From positions 1 to 54,900 of the forward strand of contig NZ_JAQLFP010000019.1 in assembly GCF_028207065.1 (NCBI RefSeq): DNA of 54,900 bases, read 5' to 3'. Position numbers and translations under genes: made by a program. The notes beneath the pieces are model-generated. The model was given only the letters and a program-made list of their open reading frames with translations. It was not told where the DNA came from and searched no databases. The DNA is from Collinsella aerofaciens. GTDB taxonomy: Bacteria; Actinomycetota; Coriobacteriia; Coriobacteriales; Coriobacteriaceae. This document shows, piece by piece, positions 52,565 to 54,900 of the stretch. Each line of letters opens with the position of its first letter. Within the stretch, counting starts at the first letter, position 1.

Positions 52565-52907
52565 GCTACCTCCAACTTATACGAATTTACGTATGTCTAG
52601 AATAACACGCTGACGTGCGCAAATCCTCGCTTTATGCAGGAAAAGCACACAACTCTGATAGGTAAGAGTATTCGATAAAAGACACAGCTCATTCACACCT
52701 TTATGCATTTTCAACGCGTGCATAATCTGCAGGCAGACCGGCATCTTTGAGTGACTCCATACAAGCTGTAGTCAATTTTGTGCATATGCAATTTCGATTG
52801 GCTTTACCCTGCGACAGTGCCCCTCGCTTGTGATAGAGTGCTACAAACTCTGGCTTTTGCCCTACGAGTGACCAAGAGCTCGGGGGGCTTTAACACAAGG
52901 AGGATCT
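52565..52907. other. Gene-free region between carD and argS
   Basis: 343 bases without an open frame I can support. It must contain the divergent promoters of carD (minus) and argS (plus). TGCGAC and ATAGAG, 17 bases apart near 52810-52840, are a weak argS promoter candidate; I see no T-box motif. It is more A+T-rich than the genes. The argS start is preceded by AAGGAGG. Confidence 0.55.
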
Positions 52908-54761
52908 ATGCCCGAGAAGATTGAAGAGCTGGTACGCGCTGCGCTTGCTGCGGCCCAGGAGGCCGGCGACCTTTCCGCATTTGAACTTGACGATTGCGCT
53001 ATCGAGCGACCGGCTGACACTTCTCATGGCGAGTGGACCTCTACCATGGCCCTGAAGTCCGCCAAGCTGGCCCACTGCGCCCCGCGCAAGATCGCCGAGG
53101 CCATCGTTGCCCATATGCCCGAGGATCCCGCGATCGAGAAGGTTGAGATCGCAGGCCCCGGTTTCATCAACTTCTACCTCTCCGTTGCCGTCAAGAATGC
53201 CATCTTTGGCGAGGCTCGCGAGAAGGGCATGGACTTCGCTAAGTCCAACGTCGGTGGTGGCCTGAAGACCCAGGTCGAGTTCGTTTCCGCCAACCCCGTC
53301 GGCCCCATGCACATTGGTCACGGCCGCTGGGCCGCTCTGGGCGACTCCCTTTGCCGCGTCATGGACCACGCCGGTTACGACATCCAGCGTGAGTTCTACA
53401 TCAATGACCACGGCTCTCAGATGAACACCTTCGGCAACTCCATCAGCACGCGCTATATGCAGCTTGCCGACATCATCGCCAAGCAGGGCGTTGATATCGA
53501 CGAGGCTCACAAGCTGCTGATCGCCGACCGTGACGCCTTTGTTGCCGACGAGAACGACGAGCACCCCGAGACCCATCCGTATCAGGACAACTTTGCCGAG
53601 ACCTTGGGCAAGGACTCTTACGGCGGCGACTACATCATCGACGAGGCCGCCGAGTTCTGGCGCACCGACGGCGACAAGTGGGTCGACGCCGATCCGCAGG
53701 AGCGTATGGAGAGCTTCCGTGAGCGCGGCTACGTGAAGATGGTCGACAACATGCGCGACCTCTGCCACGCCGTCAACTGCGACTTTGACCGTTGGTACTC
53801 CGAGCGCTCGCTGTATGTGAAGGACACCGAGGGCGAGACCGCCGGCACCTCCGCCGTCGACCGCGCTTTTGAGAAGCTCGACAAGATGGGCTACCTCTAC
53901 ACCAAGGACGGCGCCCTGTGGTTCCGCTCCACCGATCTGGGCGACGACAAGGACCGCGTCCTGATCAAGTCCGACGGCGAGTACACCTACTTCGCCTCCG
54001 ACGTCGCCTATCACTGGGATAAGTTCCAGCGCGTCGACCACGTCATCGACATCTGGGGCGCCGACCACCACGGTTACATCGAGCGCGTCCGCTGCGTCTG
54101 CGACGCTCTGGGTTACCCCGGCAAGTTCGAGGTTCTACTGGGCCAGCTCGTCAACCTGCTGCGTAACGGCAAGCCCGTCCGTATGTCCAAGCGCAAGGGC
54201 ACCATGGTGACCCTTCAGGAGCTCGTCGACGAGGTTGGCTCCGATGCCGCTCGCTACACGCTCATCTCCAAGAGCTCCAACCAGATGGTCGACTTCGACA
54301 TCGAGGCCGTTAAGAAGCGCGACAACTCCAACCCGGTCTATTACGTGCAGTATGCTCACGCCCGCGTGTGCTCCATCCTGCGCCGTGCCGCCGACGTTAC
54401 CGCCGAGCAGGCCGACGAGATGGGCATGAAGGCCGTTGCCGCCAAGGCCATCGGTGAGAACGTCGATTACTCGCTGCTGACCGACCCGACCGAGCTCGCC
54501 CTTTCGCGCAAGCTCAACGAGCTCACCGACCTGATCGCCAGCTGTGCTCGCGATCGCGCCCCGTTCCGTCTGACCCACTTTGCCGAGGAACTCGCCGGTG
54601 ACTTCCACAGCTTCTACGCTGCCTGCCAGGTGCTGCCGAGCGAGGGCCGTCCCGTCGACCCCGAGCTTTCGCGTGCCCGTCTGGCCGCTTGCGATGCCGT
54701 CCGCGTGACGCTCGCCCTGGTGCTCACCCTCGTTGGCGTTTCCGCGCCCGAGCAGATGTAA
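52908..54761 (+). CDS. argS: Arginine-tRNA ligase
   Basis: Class I aminoacyl-tRNA synthetase that charges tRNA-Arg, 617 residues. The N-terminal Add-1 domain (residues ~1-90) precedes EFVSANPVGPMHIGHGRWA with the HIGH motif. IWGADHHGYIERV and VRMSKRKGTMVTLQEL (KMSKS-like, here RMSKR) follow, and the C-terminal anticodon-binding domain is complete to the final VGVSAPEQM. A second cue is the AAGGAGG site. Stands alone after a long intergenic region and is followed by the end of an IS element ~60 bases later. Confidence 0.95.
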   Translation: MPEKIEELVRAALAAAQEAGDLSAFELDDCAIERPADTSHGEWTSTMALKSAKLAHCAPRKIAEAIVAHMPEDPAIEKVEIAGPGFINFYLSVAVKNAIFGEAREKGMDFAKSNVGGGLKTQVEFVSANPVGPMHIGHGRWAALGDSLCRVMDHAGYDIQREFYINDHGSQMNTFGNSISTRYMQLADIIAKQGVDIDEAHKLLIADRDAFVADENDEHPETHPYQDNFAETLGKDSYGGDYIIDEAAEFWRTDGDKWVDADPQERMESFRERGYVKMVDNMRDLCHAVNCDFDRWYSERSLYVKDTEGETAGTSAVDRAFEKLDKMGYLYTKDGALWFRSTDLGDDKDRVLIKSDGEYTYFASDVAYHWDKFQRVDHVIDIWGADHHGYIERVRCVCDALGYPGKFEVLLGQLVNLLRNGKPVRMSKRKGTMVTLQELVDEVGSDAARYTLISKSSNQMVDFDIEAVKKRDNSNPVYYVQYAHARVCSILRRAADVTAEQADEMGMKAVAAKAIGENVDYSLLTDPTELALSRKLNELTDLIASCARDRAPFRLTHFAEELAGDFHSFYAACQVLPSEGRPVDPELSRARLAACDAVRVTLALVLTLVGVSAPEQM

Positions 54762-54823
54762 CCTGCGGGTCATTTGACCGTGTAGGTTTGGTTTAACTGA
54801 GCCCTATAAGCCCGATCCCCTAC

Positions 54824-54900
54824 TGAACTGCGTCCCAAATCTTGGACGCCCTAAATAGCGACTAGGCCGCGAGGGCCTGATTCCGGAACTCCTCCGGGGT
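54824..54900. mobile_element. End of an IS3-family element (IS150-type), partial
   Basis: From 54824 the sequence TGAACTGCGTCCCAAAT runs into CTTGGACGCC, matching the TG...TTGGAC ends of IS150-group IS3 elements. The transposase tail reads inwards on the minus strand. Only this end is in the window, so the size and the insertion duplication cannot be seen. It lies 62 bases behind argS. Confidence 0.7.
54862..54900 (-). CDS. IS3-family transposase, C-terminal fragment at the window edge
   Basis: Only the last 12 codons and stop are visible. They read TPEEFRNQALAA, which fits the end of the OrfB (DDE integrase) protein of IS3-family elements, where a T/S-P-x-E-x-R segment closes the protein. 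The gene continues beyond the window, so integrity cannot be judged. Confidence 0.65.
   Translation of the reverse strand, partial: TPEEFRNQALAA

Overview
The window looks like a chromosomal segment of a gut actinobacterium of the class Coriobacteriia, most likely Collinsella. I infer this from the high G+C, Glu/Asp/Arg-rich proteins, the GTG and TTG starts, the mix of housekeeping genes and the dispersed GGTGCCTGTCCCC hairpins. It is an inference from recall, not from a search. Gene density is high, strands alternate often, and most short transcription units end in a visible hairpin.

Left part (1-12.2 kb): a DEDDh exonuclease, a histidine-rich 10-TM heavy-metal exporter, a YaiI/YqxD protein with a DUF308 membrane protein, a nitroreductase-like protein, two tandem histidine phosphatases, a short DUF1015-like protein, an M20 peptidase, an unrecognised protein with a nuclease-like C-terminus, and serA and serC of serine biosynthesis. 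The DUF1015 protein probably belongs functionally with serA/serC.

Centre (12.3-30.4 kb): a defence island. A shrunken Phd/YefM-like antitoxin with an operator-like inverted repeat precedes a type 1 BREX operon in the order brxA, brxB, brxC, pglX (N-terminal part), a HEPN-like gene, pglX (C-terminal part), pglZ, brxL, then two unrecognised genes of 454 and 65 residues. Two features stand out. First, a run of ten G covers the start of brxA. The best-supported start (GTG at 12804 with a GGAG ribosome binding site) is out of frame with brxA at G10 and in frame at G9 or G12, so BREX may be phase variable. Second, pglX is split exactly in the linker between its target-recognition part and its C-terminal domain, and a small A+T-rich HEPN-type gene sits in the gap. 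The A+T-rich stretch includes the end of the recognition domain, as if specificity and cargo were exchanged together. Behind BREX lies a DUF3800 gene flanked by three related small-RNA units, each with its own -10 box, hairpin and terminator.

Right part (30.4-54.9 kb): a K+/H+-type antiporter, a metallophosphoesterase, a polysaccharide flippase, pckA, a B3/4-domain protein behind a short leader or small RNA, MarR and DegV proteins, an MGMT-like protein, a DUF6485-like cysteine-rich protein, trpS, a WecA/TagO-type transferase, a 6S RNA candidate, a radical SAM protein, tRNA-Ala(CGC), a tail-anchored protein, pncB, proB and proA (separated by a reverse-strand peptidase), an HD hydrolase, a CarD regulator and argS. 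The window ends inside an IS3-family element.

Several families of small dispersed repeats are present: at least seven copies of a REP-like terminator hairpin with a conserved loop, two further short repeat families, two 123-bp elements with perfect 18-bp terminal inverted repeats, and a 163-bp element with 36-bp imperfect inverted repeats that may be a distant relative.
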